Positions 26,349 to 36,500 of a stretch of 64,000 nt of DNA are shown here, piece by piece. The translations under genes and the position numbers were made by a program. Positions within the stretch are counted from its first letter, which is position 1. The number at the start of each line of letters is the position of its first letter. The stretch comes from JACKCP01 sp034007295 (GTDB taxonomy: Bacteria; Desulfobacterota; Desulfobacteria; Desulfobacterales; JACKCP01). The stretch covers positions 1-64,000 of the forward strand of contig JAVERC010000011.1 in the NCBI GenBank assembly GCA_034007295.1, read 5' to 3'. Under the pieces are notes generated by a model, which was given only the letters and a program-made list of their open reading frames with translations, searched no databases and was not told the DNA's origin.

Positions 26349-28856
26349 ATGAGAAAAAAACTTCTTGGTTTTCTAATTATAATATCTTTTACTTTAAGCG
26401 GATGTGCTGGTCTTGTAACCCATAAACTTGAAGGTTCAGTTTTTAAAAATGAAGATCAGGGAAATTTTCTGGAGCTTAAAAACCGGGTTATTGTTAAAAA
26501 AAATAATTTGGGTATTCCTTTAATAGAGGCTCAAAGTATTGAAGACCTTGTTTTTGCCTGCGGATATTCAGATGCTTCAGACAGGCTTGGGCAGATGGTA
26601 AAATTAAAACTTGTCTCAATGGGAAGGCTTTGCGAATTTGCAGGAGAAAATTTTATTGAGCTTGATTTGTTTATGAGAAGTCTTGATTTGAAAAAAAGAG
26701 CAGATTCACTTATTTCCGGATCAAGTGATGAGCTTGTTAAACTTCTTGAAATTTACAGCAATGGAGTAAATGCCTACATAGAAAGACATAAGGATGATTT
26801 AACACCGTCTTTAAAACTTGCAAAATATATCCCGGAAAAATGGACTCCATTTGATACAGCCTCAGTATTTGTAATGCTTAATTTTGCACTTTCCATGAAT
26901 TTTCATGAGGAAATAACAGCCCTTCATTTTTTAGAAAAGGTTGATGCAGATAAAATTGCTTATCTTTTTCCTGTTTATCCAGATGAGGATCTTCCCTTTA
27001 AAGAAGCTGAAAAACTAAAAATTCTTGAAAAAACATCAAAAAAAGAAATGTTTGATTCTTTAAAAAAAGTATCTTTAATGCTTGAAGATCTTGGAATAAA
27101 AAAAATAGCAGCCTCAAACAACTGGGCTGTTTCACCGCAACTTGCAAAGAATAAAAAATCTATTCTTGCAAATGATACTCACCTTCCAATTTCACTTCCT
27201 GGTGTCTGGAATATGAAGCATCTTAAATGTCCTGAATTTAATGCTGCAGGAATTTCAGGTGCAGGATTTCCGGCAATTGTAGCAGGTTTTAATGGAAATA
27301 TTGCCTGGGGAATGACAATGGTAATGGCTGATAATCAGGATATTTTTGTTGAAAAAATAAAAAATATAGATGGAAAGCTTTATTATTTTTATGAAGACAA
27401 TTGGATTAAGACAAATGAAAGAAAAGAAGTTTTTAAAACAAAAGAGGGAAAAAACTTTGAGTTTATTGTCCATGAAACCATACACGGGCCGATTATAAAC
27501 CAGACTTTTAAAAATAAAAGAATTTATGAGCTCCAGCCGGTTTCTGGTGAAATGGAATATGCTGTTTCCCTAAAAATCCCATTTATTGAAAATGACGACA
27601 CCTTAGAGCAGTTTGTAAATTTAAACAAAGCAAAAAATGCTTTTGAAGCAAGGGATTGTATAAAGGAAATCAAAACTATTTCCCTTAATCTTTTGTTTGC
27701 AGACAGCGAAAATATAGGCTGGCAGGTTACAGGAGTTTATCCTGTAAGAAAAAGTGGAAGAGGACTTTTCCCGTCGCCTGGCTGGACTGGAGAATATGGC
27801 TGGGAAAAAACACTTTCAAACGAGGATTTCCCCTATCTTATAAATCCGAAATGGGGTTTTATTGCAACAGCAAATCAGAGAACTGTATCAAAGGATTTCC
27901 CTCATGTTCTTTCATCTTCATGGTATTATCCAGACAGGTTTGAAAGGATAAGGGATATTATAGCAGATGGTGAAAACGACTTTGAAAAAATGAAAAAAAT
28001 GCACATGGATATAAAAACATATCTTCCTTTAAAATTAAGAAAATCAGGGATTTTTTCACCATTTTCATCAAAAATTAATATTATGATACAAAGCCTCCAA
28101 GAACCTTTTAAATCCGATGCAGAGGAAATTTTGGATATTTTATCTTCTTTTGACGGAGAAATGGAAAAGGACTCATTAAAGGCTTGTGTTTATTCTGTAT
28201 TTTTGCATTGTGCTTCTAAAAGAATTTTTCTTGATGAACTTGGCCCTGAAAATTCATCCCAATGGGAATCATTTTGCGAAAATGAATACTACAATTATTC
28301 TCCAATACATGACCATCTTCTTCAAAGAGAAGAAAGCCCTTTTTTTGATGATATAAACACAGAAAAAAAAGAAACCAAATATGAAGTCCTTGCCTATGCA
28401 TTAGCTGATACAAAAAAATTTCTCGAAAAAGAACTTGGCAAAAACAAGGGGAACTGGCAGTGGGGAAAACTTCATACATATTATTTTAAGACAGAAACTT
28501 CAAAACTTTCAAATCACCTTGGATTTTTTAAAAAAACTGCACTTAATCTGCTTTCAGATTACTTTAACAGGGGGCCTTATCCTGCACCAGGTGATCTTGG
28601 AACAATAAATGTTTCTGCAAATTCACCTTCAAAAAATTTTGATGTATGGATGATTCCTTCCATGAGAATAATTGCTGACTTTTCTCTTGAAGAGCCTTTT
28701 TATGCCATAAATTCTACAGGCCAGTCAGAACATCCCTCAAGCCCTCATTATGATGATGGAATAGAGGCATGGATTAATGGGAAATATTTAAATTTTCCGT
28801 TTAAGGAAGAAAATATTCAAAAAGTTTATAACAATTCATATGTTCTTACGCCCTAA
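26349..28856 (+). CDS. Penicillin acylase-family (S45) lipoprotein
   Basis: An 835-residue N-terminal-nucleophile amidohydrolase precursor. A lipoprotein signal peptide ends at the lipobox LSGC (cysteine near residue 19). The alpha subunit begins VKKNNLGIPLIEAQSIEDLVFACGY. Self-cleavage should expose Ser256 in AASNNWAVS, the catalytic N-terminal Ser of the beta subunit; NDTHLP, AGFPAIVAGFNGNIAWGMTM and NLLFADSENIGWQVTG support the family. Members cleave penicillins, cephalosporins, acyl-homoserine lactones or other acyl amides, and the substrate cannot be chosen here. GGAG ribosome site; monocistronic between divergent and convergent neighbours. Membrane-anchored members are less common than soluble ones. 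Confidence 0.87.
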   Translation: MRKKLLGFLIIISFTLSGCAGLVTHKLEGSVFKNEDQGNFLELKNRVIVKKNNLGIPLIEAQSIEDLVFACGYSDASDRLGQMVKLKLVSMGRLCEFAGENFIELDLFMRSLDLKKRADSLISGSSDELVKLLEIYSNGVNAYIERHKDDLTPSLKLAKYIPEKWTPFDTASVFVMLNFALSMNFHEEITALHFLEKVDADKIAYLFPVYPDEDLPFKEAEKLKILEKTSKKEMFDSLKKVSLMLEDLGIKKIAASNNWAVSPQLAKNKKSILANDTHLPISLPGVWNMKHLKCPEFNAAGISGAGFPAIVAGFNGNIAWGMTMVMADNQDIFVEKIKNIDGKLYYFYEDNWIKTNERKEVFKTKEGKNFEFIVHETIHGPIINQTFKNKRIYELQPVSGEMEYAVSLKIPFIENDDTLEQFVNLNKAKNAFEARDCIKEIKTISLNLLFADSENIGWQVTGVYPVRKSGRGLFPSPGWTGEYGWEKTLSNEDFPYLINPKWGFIATANQRTVSKDFPHVLSSSWYYPDRFERIRDIIADGENDFEKMKKMHMDIKTYLPLKLRKSGIFSPFSSKINIMIQSLQEPFKSDAEEILDILSSFDGEMEKDSLKACVYSVFLHCASKRIFLDELGPENSSQWESFCENEYYNYSPIHDHLLQREESPFFDDINTEKKETKYEVLAYALADTKKFLEKELGKNKGNWQWGKLHTYYFKTETSKLSNHLGFFKKTALNLLSDYFNRGPYPAPGDLGTINVSANSPSKNFDVWMIPSMRIIADFSLEEPFYAINSTGQSEHPSSPHYDDGIEAWINGKYLNFPFKEENIQKVYNNSYVLTP

Positions 28857-28919
28857 ATTATTTGATTCTATAATAATACAGATAAAAGCTGGTTTTGGGA
28901 TCAGTTGTGGTAAAAAAAG

Positions 28920-29513
28920 TTAAAACTCAAATCCAGCTAATTTGATTCTGATTAATTGAATTTTTAATATAATAGGTTTGAAGAGCTTATAAAAAAAAGA
29001 ATGCTTTTTTCGGGGATAGGGTACAAGCACAAATTGTTCTGCGTTTCCTCCTTTACAAAAAACGCAGCTTTCTCCTTTGTTTGAAAGAAACTCATTTGAA
29101 TTCTTAAGATACAAATATTTTTTTAAAGACCTGAATTTAATAATTTTTGTGGGATTCCCTCCAACAATTGCAAGTGGGGGAATATTTTGTGTTACAACAC
29201 TTCCAATTCCAATTACAGCACCTTCGCCTATTTTAACACCGCTGTTTATTATAACATTTCTTCCAATCCAGACATTATCCCCTATTATCACCGGCCTTTT
29301 ATGTCTCTCAAAATTATATGGAATAATGTTTCCCTCAAAATTGTGGTTAACGGTCCATATTACACAATTGTATGATATGACAACATTATTTCCTATGCTA
29401 ACTCCGCCTTCTGCCTGGATTTCTGTATTTGCACCAATGTGCACATGATCTCCATGGGTGAAAAATTCCTTACCAATGATTTTTACGTTTTCTTGAAGGC
29501 AAAGTCTTTTCAA
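28920..29513 (-). CDS. Left-handed beta-helix (hexapeptide) acyltransferase
   Basis: A 197-residue protein. Residues about 10-130 carry hexapeptide repeats of the left-handed beta-helix type (VHIGANTEIQ, VSIGNNVVIS, VIIGDNVWIGRNVIINSGVKIGEGAVIGIGSVV), with the NHNFEG loop and the GNPTKII end typical of CoA-dependent sugar O-acetyltransferases. The last 60 residues are a basic, Cys-containing tail not usual in the family. Start is TTG, preceded by AAAAAGG. It may decorate a surface glycan, but it is 8 kb from the glycan cluster. Confidence 0.8.
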   Translation of the reverse strand: MKRLCLQENVKIIGKEFFTHGDHVHIGANTEIQAEGGVSIGNNVVISYNCVIWTVNHNFEGNIIPYNFERHKRPVIIGDNVWIGRNVIINSGVKIGEGAVIGIGSVVTQNIPPLAIVGGNPTKIIKFRSLKKYLYLKNSNEFLSNKGESCVFCKGGNAEQFVLVPYPRKKHSFFYKLFKPIILKIQLIRIKLAGFEF

Positions 29514-29728
29514 AAGTAACTATCCTTTTTTGTTTTGATTAAAGTTTTATTTGTAATCTAAATTAACTGCATATATTAAACAAAGAAAAAAACAAAGTTT
29601 AGGTGAAAATATTTAATTTCTGGTAAAAAATGTCAATTGAAAGATTCTTTACCTCTTTTAAAAATTATTGCCTTTTTATTTTTTTCTGTTAAGACTGAAA
29701 AGTTGTGAATAATAGTAAAGGAGGTTTT

Positions 29729-29935
29729 ATGGATAATCCAGGATTACTGATAGCAGTTGACATGATTTTGCTTTATCTGGTTCTTGGACCTGTTGTTCTT
29801 TTTGGTTTTTATGTGTTTTTTGACAAGCTTGGGCAGTCCCAATCACAAGTTTTCAAAAAGAAAAAAGATATGGCACTTCTTACTCCTTCTGAGCTTAAAT
29901 TCGTTTTAAAACAAGGTCAAAAAAATAATCTTTAA
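29729..29935 (+). CDS. Small membrane protein upstream of the type I secretion genes
   Basis: A 68-residue protein that I cannot place in a family. One strong membrane segment (LIAVDMILLYLVLGPVVLFGFYVFF) is followed by a short basic cytoplasmic-type tail (KKKKDMA, then VLKQGQKNNL). A GTG opens the frame at 29705, but the near-perfect AAAGGAGG five bases before the ATG at 29729 decides the start. It precedes the ABC exporters by 31 bases in the same direction and could be part of their complex; this is inference from position. Confidence 0.6.
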   Translation: MDNPGLLIAVDMILLYLVLGPVVLFGFYVFFDKLGQSQSQVFKKKKDMALLTPSELKFVLKQGQKNNL

Positions 29936-29966
29936 GATGCAAAAGGCTTATTTTGGTTAATAGAAA

Positions 29967-31682
29967 ATGCATCAGAGACAGGTTACTATGTCTGAATTTT
30001 TGTCTGAATGGAAAAAATATTTTACGTTTGCAGCGCTTTTGAGCTGTTTTGTTAACTTTCTTCAGCTTACGTTTCCCTTTTACATGTTTACAATTTATCG
30101 AAATGTAGTTGTAAGCTACAGTGGTTACTCCCTTGGAACTATTACGGTTGCTGCAATATTTTCACTTACTGTTCTTGGATTCTTTCATTTTATCAGAGCA
30201 AGGCTTTTATTCAATGCCGGAAAAAAACTGAATCAGAAAATAATTGAAAGGGTCTACTCGGGAATAATAAGAAATTATTCGGCTGCAGGGAGCAGGACTT
30301 ATGTTCAGGGACTCAATGATATAAATACCTTAAGGGATTTTTTCTCAAGCCATGTTTTAAATTCGGTTTTTGATGCTCCCTGGTCTCCTTTTTATCTTGT
30401 TCTCCTGTTTTTTATTCATCCGGTTTTAGGGGTTGTTTCCCTTGTTGGTGCTTTGATTGTGATCGCACTTGCAGCACTTCAGGAAGTTCTTGTCAGGAAA
30501 AAAATGATTGAGGCCAATGTTAAAAATGCACAGAATCAGAGATTTGTTAATTCATTTTTAAATAATATTGATGTCATAAATGGAATGGGGATGTCAGGAG
30601 CTGTTTCCGACTGGTATGAAAAAGGAAACAGAGCTGTTATTTTAAATCAGACTCAAAGCAGTCTTTATGCAGGAGCTGTTCAGTCGGCTATAAAACCCCT
30701 CCAGAATATTGTTCAGGTTTTTATTTACTGCTTTGGTGCCTATTATGCGATGACAGAAGGTTTTTCAGTTGGCCTCATGGTTGCAGCTTCAATCATAATG
30801 GGACGTTCCCTTGGACCAATAATGCAGGTGACTTCAGGCTGGAAAACAACAATTCAGGCAAGGGAAGCCTTTGACAGGCTCATGAAGTTTGATGAATTTC
30901 TGAACAGACAGCCGGAAAAAATGCCGCTTCCTTTTCCTGAAGGTAATTTTCTTATTTCTTCAGTTGGATTTTCAAAGGGAGGCCCTTTTATTCTCTATGA
31001 CATAAATCTTCGGATCAATTCAGGTGATTTTGTTGGAATAATTGGCCCAAGTGGTGCAGGTAAAACAACCTTGTGCAGGCTTCTTCTTGGCATCTGGCCT
31101 GCAACCCTTGGAAATGTTTATCTTGACGGGCAGGATGTATTCAAATGGGACAAGGAGCTCAGCGGAAAAGTAACCGGATATCTTCCCCAGGAAGTGGATT
31201 TGTTTCCTGGTACAGTTGCTGAAAATATAGCAAGGCTTGGGATTCCTGATATGAAAAAAGTTGAAGAAGCAGTTGATTTGTGCGGAATAAAGCCCTTGAT
31301 TCAAAGCCTTCCAGACGGATTCGACACTGTTCTGGAGACCGAAGATGGAATAAAGCTTTCCGGTGGACAAAAACAGATTATTGGAATGGCTCGTGCACTT
31401 TATGATTCTCCAAAGATTCTTATTCTTGATGAGCCGACTTCAAACCTTGACGAAATATCTGAGCAGCTTATTATAAATGCACTTAAAAGGTTTAAGGCAA
31501 GCGGTAAAACAACTTGTATAATTGTTACCCATAAGCCTTCTCTGCTTCAGTGTGTGGAAAATATTGTTGTTTTAAGAAATGGAAAAGTTGAAATGTTCGG
31601 GCCAAAAGAAGCTGTTTTTGCAAAACTTACAGGCAATAATAATGAAAAACAGCTAAGGCAGGCAGGGGAAGGTGCAAATTGA
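29967..31682 (+). CDS. Type I secretion ABC transporter, PrtD-like (first of three)
   Basis: Half-transporter of 571 residues, six-helix membrane domain then ATPase, of the PrtD/AprD/SapD type I secretion family. The membrane domain has the family pattern LNDINTLRDFFSS and FDAPWSPFYLVLLFFIHP. The ATPase is complete: Walker A GPSGAGKTT from about 360, Q-loop YLPQEVDLFPGTVAENIARLG, signature LSGGQKQ, Walker B ILILDEPTSNLD and H-loop VTHKPS. It should power export of a C-terminally signalled protein. An alternative ATG at 29988 (MSEFLSEWKK) lies after GAGACAGG and may be the true start. The stop overlaps the next gene. Confidence 0.9.
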   Translation: MHQRQVTMSEFLSEWKKYFTFAALLSCFVNFLQLTFPFYMFTIYRNVVVSYSGYSLGTITVAAIFSLTVLGFFHFIRARLLFNAGKKLNQKIIERVYSGIIRNYSAAGSRTYVQGLNDINTLRDFFSSHVLNSVFDAPWSPFYLVLLFFIHPVLGVVSLVGALIVIALAALQEVLVRKKMIEANVKNAQNQRFVNSFLNNIDVINGMGMSGAVSDWYEKGNRAVILNQTQSSLYAGAVQSAIKPLQNIVQVFIYCFGAYYAMTEGFSVGLMVAASIIMGRSLGPIMQVTSGWKTTIQAREAFDRLMKFDEFLNRQPEKMPLPFPEGNFLISSVGFSKGGPFILYDINLRINSGDFVGIIGPSGAGKTTLCRLLLGIWPATLGNVYLDGQDVFKWDKELSGKVTGYLPQEVDLFPGTVAENIARLGIPDMKKVEEAVDLCGIKPLIQSLPDGFDTVLETEDGIKLSGGQKQIIGMARALYDSPKILILDEPTSNLDEISEQLIINALKRFKASGKTTCIIVTHKPSLLQCVENIVVLRNGKVEMFGPKEAVFAKLTGNNNEKQLRQAGEGAN

Positions 31683-33400
31683 AAGAATTTATAAAAAAAT
31701 GTACACATTTTTTTGCAGCAGCTGGTTTTTTAAGCTTTTTTATCAATACTTTGTACCTTACATTTTCATTATATATGCTTGCAGTTTATGACAGGGTTCT
31801 TGCTGAAAACAGAATGTCAACACTTTGGATTACAACTGTTTTAGCTCTTGTTGCATTGGTGAGCCTTGGGCTGCTTGAATTCATTCGGTCTAGAATTCTT
31901 GTGAAAGCAAGTGTCAGGATGGATGAGCTTTTAAGCAGAAAAGTTCTCAAATCAATGCTGTCTGAACTTTCAAAGTCAGATTCTAAAGGCTACAATCAAG
32001 GCCTTCGTGACATTCATGTTCTAAGGAATTATTTGTCAGGAAATTCAATTTTTGCATTTTTTGATGCCCCTTGGATTTTTATTTATCTATGGATAATTTA
32101 TCTTGTACACCCAATACTTGGGCTTACTGCAACTGCAGGCGGTGTTGTGATATTTCTTATAGGGCTAACTCAGTCTCTAATAACTAAAAAGGAAATAGCA
32201 GACCAAAATGAAAGCAAAAAAAAGGCAAATATTTTTTTTCAGAAAAGTCTTAAATCTTCGCACATGATACAAAGTATGGGGATGATAAAAAACGCATTTG
32301 ATTATTTTAGAAGATATAACAACTCTGATGTGGAAAACCACCATAAACTCTCATTTAAAAACCATATCCTTGGATCTGTGAGTGTAAGTTTTAGATCAAT
32401 GATGCAGGTTATTATATTTGGTGTAGGAGCAGCTCTTGTAATAACCCATCAGGCTCAGGCTGGAGTAATTATTGCTGCTTCAATAATCATGGGAAGGGCT
32501 CTTGCTCCGATTGATCAGGCAATAAATGCATGGAAGCAAACCTCTTCGGCTGTAGATGCTTTTAAGAATCTTGACGGACTTCTTAATAATTATAATCCTG
32601 GTAAAAAAGTTGAAATTGATGAGCTAAGAGGTGATATTGAAGTTTTGGGAGCAGGTCTTGTTGCAGGAGACAAGAAAATATTGAGTGATATAACTTTTTC
32701 ACTTAAGCAGGGTGAGCTTCTTGGTCTTTCAGGTCATAACGGAGCAGGAAAAACTTGTCTTTGCAGAATGCTTCTTGGGATGTGGAAACCCACAAAAGGA
32801 AAGGTTACAATAAATAACCTTGAAATAGCAGATATAAATCAGGATATACTTGGTAAATTTATAGGTTATCTTCCCCAGGCTGTGGAATTGTTTCCAGGAA
32901 CTGTAGGTGAAAATATAGCAAGGCTTGGAGAGCCCGATTCAGCAGAAATTTTAAAAGCTGCAAGGCTTTCAGGTGCACATGAACTGATTTTAAGATTTCC
33001 CCAGGGGTATAATACTGATATTGGGGAAAACGGCCTTAGTCTTTCAGGAGGCCAGCGTCAGAGAGTAGGGCTTGCAAGGGCTTTTTATAAAAGTCCAGGG
33101 TTTATAATCCTTGACGAACCTAACTCAAATCTTGATATTGAAGGCGAAAAAGCTCTTGTTGATGCTCTTAAAAATATAAAGGCACTTAATTCAACTGCTG
33201 TTATGATCACTCATAAGCCTGAACTTCTTTATCATGCAGATAAAATCCTTATTCTTGAAAACGGTAAAGTAAAACTCTTTGGGCCCCGTGATGAGGTTTT
33301 TCGCACAATTACAGGTCATGATAATAAAAATTTGGACAAAAGGCCGGATTCTGTAAAGTCAGAAAATAGTTCGGCTGGTAATGAATTCGGAGGAATTTGA
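31679..33400 (+). CDS. Type I secretion ABC transporter, PrtD-like (second of three)
   Basis: A 573-residue half-transporter close in plan to the first: membrane domain with LRDIHVLRNYLSGN and FDAPWIFIYLWIIYLVHP, then a complete ATPase (GHNGAGKTC, YLPQAVELFPGTVGENIARLG, LSGGQRQRVGLARAF, FIILDEPNSNLD, ITHKPE). TTG start overlapping the stop of the first gene by four bases, so the two are coupled. Together they could form a heterodimer; most PrtD systems use a single gene, so the duplication is unusual. Confidence 0.88.
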   Translation: MKEFIKKCTHFFAAAGFLSFFINTLYLTFSLYMLAVYDRVLAENRMSTLWITTVLALVALVSLGLLEFIRSRILVKASVRMDELLSRKVLKSMLSELSKSDSKGYNQGLRDIHVLRNYLSGNSIFAFFDAPWIFIYLWIIYLVHPILGLTATAGGVVIFLIGLTQSLITKKEIADQNESKKKANIFFQKSLKSSHMIQSMGMIKNAFDYFRRYNNSDVENHHKLSFKNHILGSVSVSFRSMMQVIIFGVGAALVITHQAQAGVIIAASIIMGRALAPIDQAINAWKQTSSAVDAFKNLDGLLNNYNPGKKVEIDELRGDIEVLGAGLVAGDKKILSDITFSLKQGELLGLSGHNGAGKTCLCRMLLGMWKPTKGKVTINNLEIADINQDILGKFIGYLPQAVELFPGTVGENIARLGEPDSAEILKAARLSGAHELILRFPQGYNTDIGENGLSLSGGQRQRVGLARAFYKSPGFIILDEPNSNLDIEGEKALVDALKNIKALNSTAVMITHKPELLYHADKILILENGKVKLFGPRDEVFRTITGHDNKNLDKRPDSVKSENSSAGNEFGGI

Positions 33401-35037
33401 TGAATATTGTTTTAAAAAAATGGTTTAAATATTTTCTTCTAATGTCGGCACTTGGCATTTTGCTTAATATTTTATACCTTAGCGTGCCTTTATACCTTAT
33501 GACCGTATATAATAAGGTATTGTTCAGTTTTAGCAAAGAGTCCCTTTTTACTTTAACAATAGGGCTTTTTTTTGCTTTGTGTTTTTATTTTCTTATAGAT
33601 TTTATCCGCAAATATATAATGGTCACAGCAAGTGAAAATCTTGATAAAGATATGGCACCTGCAGTTCTTAAAAATATGCTTTTTTCAGATTATAATGAGA
33701 AGGCTTATTCGCAAGGACTTTTAGATCTGAAAATTCTTAAAAACGCAATCTCAGGTGGAAAGGTTGTTAATTACCTTGATATTCCATGGATTGGAGTTTT
33801 TCTGGCTATTTTATTTTATATTAATCACATAATTTCCTTTATTGCATTTTCAGGTCTTGCAGTTTGTGTGATTATTTATATGATTTTCAGGAATTATGCT
33901 TCAAAGAGGTATGTAATTCATGAAATTATGCAAAATGATCTTGATGATTTTATTAAAAGTTCTGTTAAAAAAAGAGAGGTACTCCACGGCTTGGGGATAG
34001 TAGACAATATCAGCAAAAAATATTTTTTTGATTCTAAAGAAATATTAAAAAAAAATACCCAGGCTGAAAAAGTCAAATCTGCTGTTTCTGCATGTATAAA
34101 TTTTATTTCAATTATTTCCTGTTCCGGCGTTTTTTGTTATGGTGCTATTCTTTTTTTTGACAGTAAAGTTACAGAAGGAACTCTTATAGGCATTTTTGTA
34201 ATAGCAATGAGAATTTTTTATCCTCTTGAGAAAGTCGCAGAAAGCTCAGCTGAATCAATAAAAGCACTTGCGGCATTTAAAAGGCTCAATAATTATATTC
34301 TGGCTCAACCTGAAACAGAAAGATTTGAGCTTCCAAAGCCTGAAGGTGCTCTTTCATTTGAAAATGTTATCTATTCCATCAATGGAAAGCCGGTTTTAAG
34401 AAATATCAGTTTTAGCCTTGAGCCTGGAGAATCTCTTGCTGTAATAGGGGCTGCAGGATCAGGAAAAACTCTTCTTTCAAGGCTTGCTCTTGGAATAGTG
34501 GCACCGAGTTCTGGAAAAATTAGAATAGATGGAGCAGAAATTTCACATTGGGATAAAGATGAGCTTGGGAAATATACAGGCTACCTTCCATCGAGGAAAT
34601 TATTGTTTGAGGGAAGAGTAGATGAAAATATTTCAGGAATGGCTATTCCTGATTCTGATAAGGTAGTAAAGGCAGCTAAAATTGCAAATGCCCATGACAT
34701 GATTTTGAAACTTTCAGATGGCTATAACACAACAATTTTAGAAGATGGTTATAATCTCGCTTCATCTCAGGTACAGCTTATTTCAGTTGCAAGGGCAATG
34801 TATAATGATCCAAAACTTGTAATAATGGATTGTCCCCATAATGATCTTGATGACAGGGCCCTAAAAAATTTTATTTTAACGATGCAGGCTCTGAAACAGC
34901 AGAAAACTACACTGGTTGTTGTTTCTGACAGGCCTGCAATTGCAGTTAATGCTGATAAAATATTGGTTCTTCAGGATGGTCAGATTTCTATTTTTGGTCC
35001 TGCAAAAGAAGTTTTAAGCAAATTGACAAACAGCTAA
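33400..35037 (+). CDS. PrtD-like ABC protein with degenerate ATPase domain (third of three)
   Basis: A 545-residue half-transporter with the same membrane-domain plan (LLDLKILKNAISGG, then LDIPWIGVFLAILFYINH). Walker A is intact (GAAGSGKT, 350-357), but every other catalytic element is changed: Q-loop Gln is S398, the signature reads ASSQ (454-457) instead of SGGQ, the Walker B Glu is C478 (DCPHNDLD), and the H-loop His is D510. It should bind but not hydrolyse nucleotide, and so probably acts as a regulatory partner of one of the first two. GGAGG precedes the ATG at 33400, which overlaps the previous stop. The frame is open and full-length, arguing against a pseudogene. Confidence 0.88.
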   Translation: MNIVLKKWFKYFLLMSALGILLNILYLSVPLYLMTVYNKVLFSFSKESLFTLTIGLFFALCFYFLIDFIRKYIMVTASENLDKDMAPAVLKNMLFSDYNEKAYSQGLLDLKILKNAISGGKVVNYLDIPWIGVFLAILFYINHIISFIAFSGLAVCVIIYMIFRNYASKRYVIHEIMQNDLDDFIKSSVKKREVLHGLGIVDNISKKYFFDSKEILKKNTQAEKVKSAVSACINFISIISCSGVFCYGAILFFDSKVTEGTLIGIFVIAMRIFYPLEKVAESSAESIKALAAFKRLNNYILAQPETERFELPKPEGALSFENVIYSINGKPVLRNISFSLEPGESLAVIGAAGSGKTLLSRLALGIVAPSSGKIRIDGAEISHWDKDELGKYTGYLPSRKLLFEGRVDENISGMAIPDSDKVVKAAKIANAHDMILKLSDGYNTTILEDGYNLASSQVQLISVARAMYNDPKLVIMDCPHNDLDDRALKNFILTMQALKQQKTTLVVVSDRPAIAVNADKILVLQDGQISIFGPAKEVLSKLTNS

Positions 35038-35154
35038 TTTAGTGATTGGCAGGAAACTATGTTTTTATTCTGATTAAGCTAATAATTTAAATTTTAATCG
35101 GACTTTATGAAATGTAGTTTTTGCAGCACAACTAATGTAAAACAGGAGTATTTG

Positions 35155-36462
35155 ATGGATAACAATAAATTACTTAATACAAATCCAAAATTTCTTATTG
35201 CAGCAGGTTTGGCTGTTGTTTTTGTCTTTTTTGGAGGACTGGCTTTATGGTCTTTGTTTTTTCCCTTTGAAGGTGCTGTAATTGCATCAGGAACTGTAAA
35301 GGTTGACGGAAAGAAAAAGGTCGTTCAGCATCTGGAAGGCGGAATAATTGATTCTATTTATGTTAAAGACGGAGATTTTGTAAAAAAAGGCGATCTTCTT
35401 ATCAAGCTTAAAAGTTCTCAGGTGACTTCAAATGTTGAAATGCTTCAGGGTAGACTTTGGGCAAAACTTGGGCAGCTCGGAAGGCTTAATGCCGAGTTTT
35501 CAATGAAAGATGTAATAAAATGGCCTGATTTATTACTTGAAAATAAGGATAAAAAGGAAGTTCAGGAAATTCTTGAAAAGGAAACTGAAATTTTCAAGTC
35601 AAGGAAATCTGCACTTAGCGGAGAAATTGCTTTGTACCATTCCCAGATTATTCAGCTTGAAAACAGGATTGAAGGAGTAAATGAGGAGCTTTTTGCTCAT
35701 AATGAAACAATTGATAATTTCAATGAAGAACTTGATGCAAAAAAAGAACTTTTAAAAGATAATTATGTGGGAAAGGTTCAGATTCTTGAACTTGAAAGAC
35801 GTCTTTCAGAATACAAGGGAAAAAGAGGCCGCTTAAAGCAGGATATTGCCGAGCTTCATCAGAAAATTGAGGAATTCAAACTTAGAATTGAAAATTTAAA
35901 AAATAATTATCGCGAAGAAGCAGTAGGGCTTATGAGTGAAGTAAAAGATGTAATTTTTGAAATAACTGAACAGATAAAGCCTTACATTGATGCAAGAGAA
36001 AGGCTTGAAGTAAGGGCACCTTTAAGCGGACAGGTAATTAACCTTATGGTTAATACAGAAGAAAGCGGAGTAATAAGGCCTGGAATGCCTGTTCTTGAAA
36101 TAATACCTGAAAATACGCCTCTTGTGATTTACGGAAAGGTAAATCCTCAAGATATTACAGTTGTAAAAAAAGATCAGAAAACAAAAGTTCAGCTTGTAGC
36201 ATTTAAAAGAGATGAGCTCCCTCCATTGCCTGCTAAAGTTTCATATGTTTCAGCTGACCTTAAAACCGATGAAACTCCACGGGGCAATATTCCATATTAT
36301 GAAGTTCATGTAAAAATTGATCCCAAGGTACTAGAGGAAAATTCTGCGTACCTTTCTCCTGGAATGCCTGTTGTGTGCTATATTACAACTGATAAAAGAA
36401 ATATTATGAGCTATATTCTTGATCCGCTTTTAAGAAATGTTGATATGGCAATGAGGGAATAG
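35155..36462 (+). CDS. Type I secretion membrane fusion protein, HlyD/PrtE family
   Basis: Periplasmic adaptor of about 436 residues that links the ABC exporter to the outer-membrane channel. One N-terminal membrane segment (FLIAAGLAVVFVFFGGLALW) is followed by the lipoyl half-motif with VIASGTVKVDGKKKVVQHLEGGIIDSI, a long coiled-coil hairpin at about 95-285, and a second lipoyl half and beta-barrel region (RAPLSGQVINL). A frame opens at 35107, but CAGGAG six bases before the ATG at 35155 fixes the start. It closes the operon before a terminator. No TolC-like channel gene is in the window. Confidence 0.92.
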   Translation: MDNNKLLNTNPKFLIAAGLAVVFVFFGGLALWSLFFPFEGAVIASGTVKVDGKKKVVQHLEGGIIDSIYVKDGDFVKKGDLLIKLKSSQVTSNVEMLQGRLWAKLGQLGRLNAEFSMKDVIKWPDLLLENKDKKEVQEILEKETEIFKSRKSALSGEIALYHSQIIQLENRIEGVNEELFAHNETIDNFNEELDAKKELLKDNYVGKVQILELERRLSEYKGKRGRLKQDIAELHQKIEEFKLRIENLKNNYREEAVGLMSEVKDVIFEITEQIKPYIDARERLEVRAPLSGQVINLMVNTEESGVIRPGMPVLEIIPENTPLVIYGKVNPQDITVVKKDQKTKVQLVAFKRDELPPLPAKVSYVSADLKTDETPRGNIPYYEVHVKIDPKVLEENSAYLSPGMPVVCYITTDKRNIMSYILDPLLRNVDMAMRE

Positions 36463-36500
36463 TTTTTTTAATTTGTAATTAAAATTTTTTGATTAGCTAA

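Noticed and set aside
33400..35037. Third ABC exporter as a decaying pseudogene
   Set aside because: The frame is full-length, translationally coupled, keeps Walker A and the membrane domain, and changes are confined to catalytic positions, which fits a retained degenerate subunit better.
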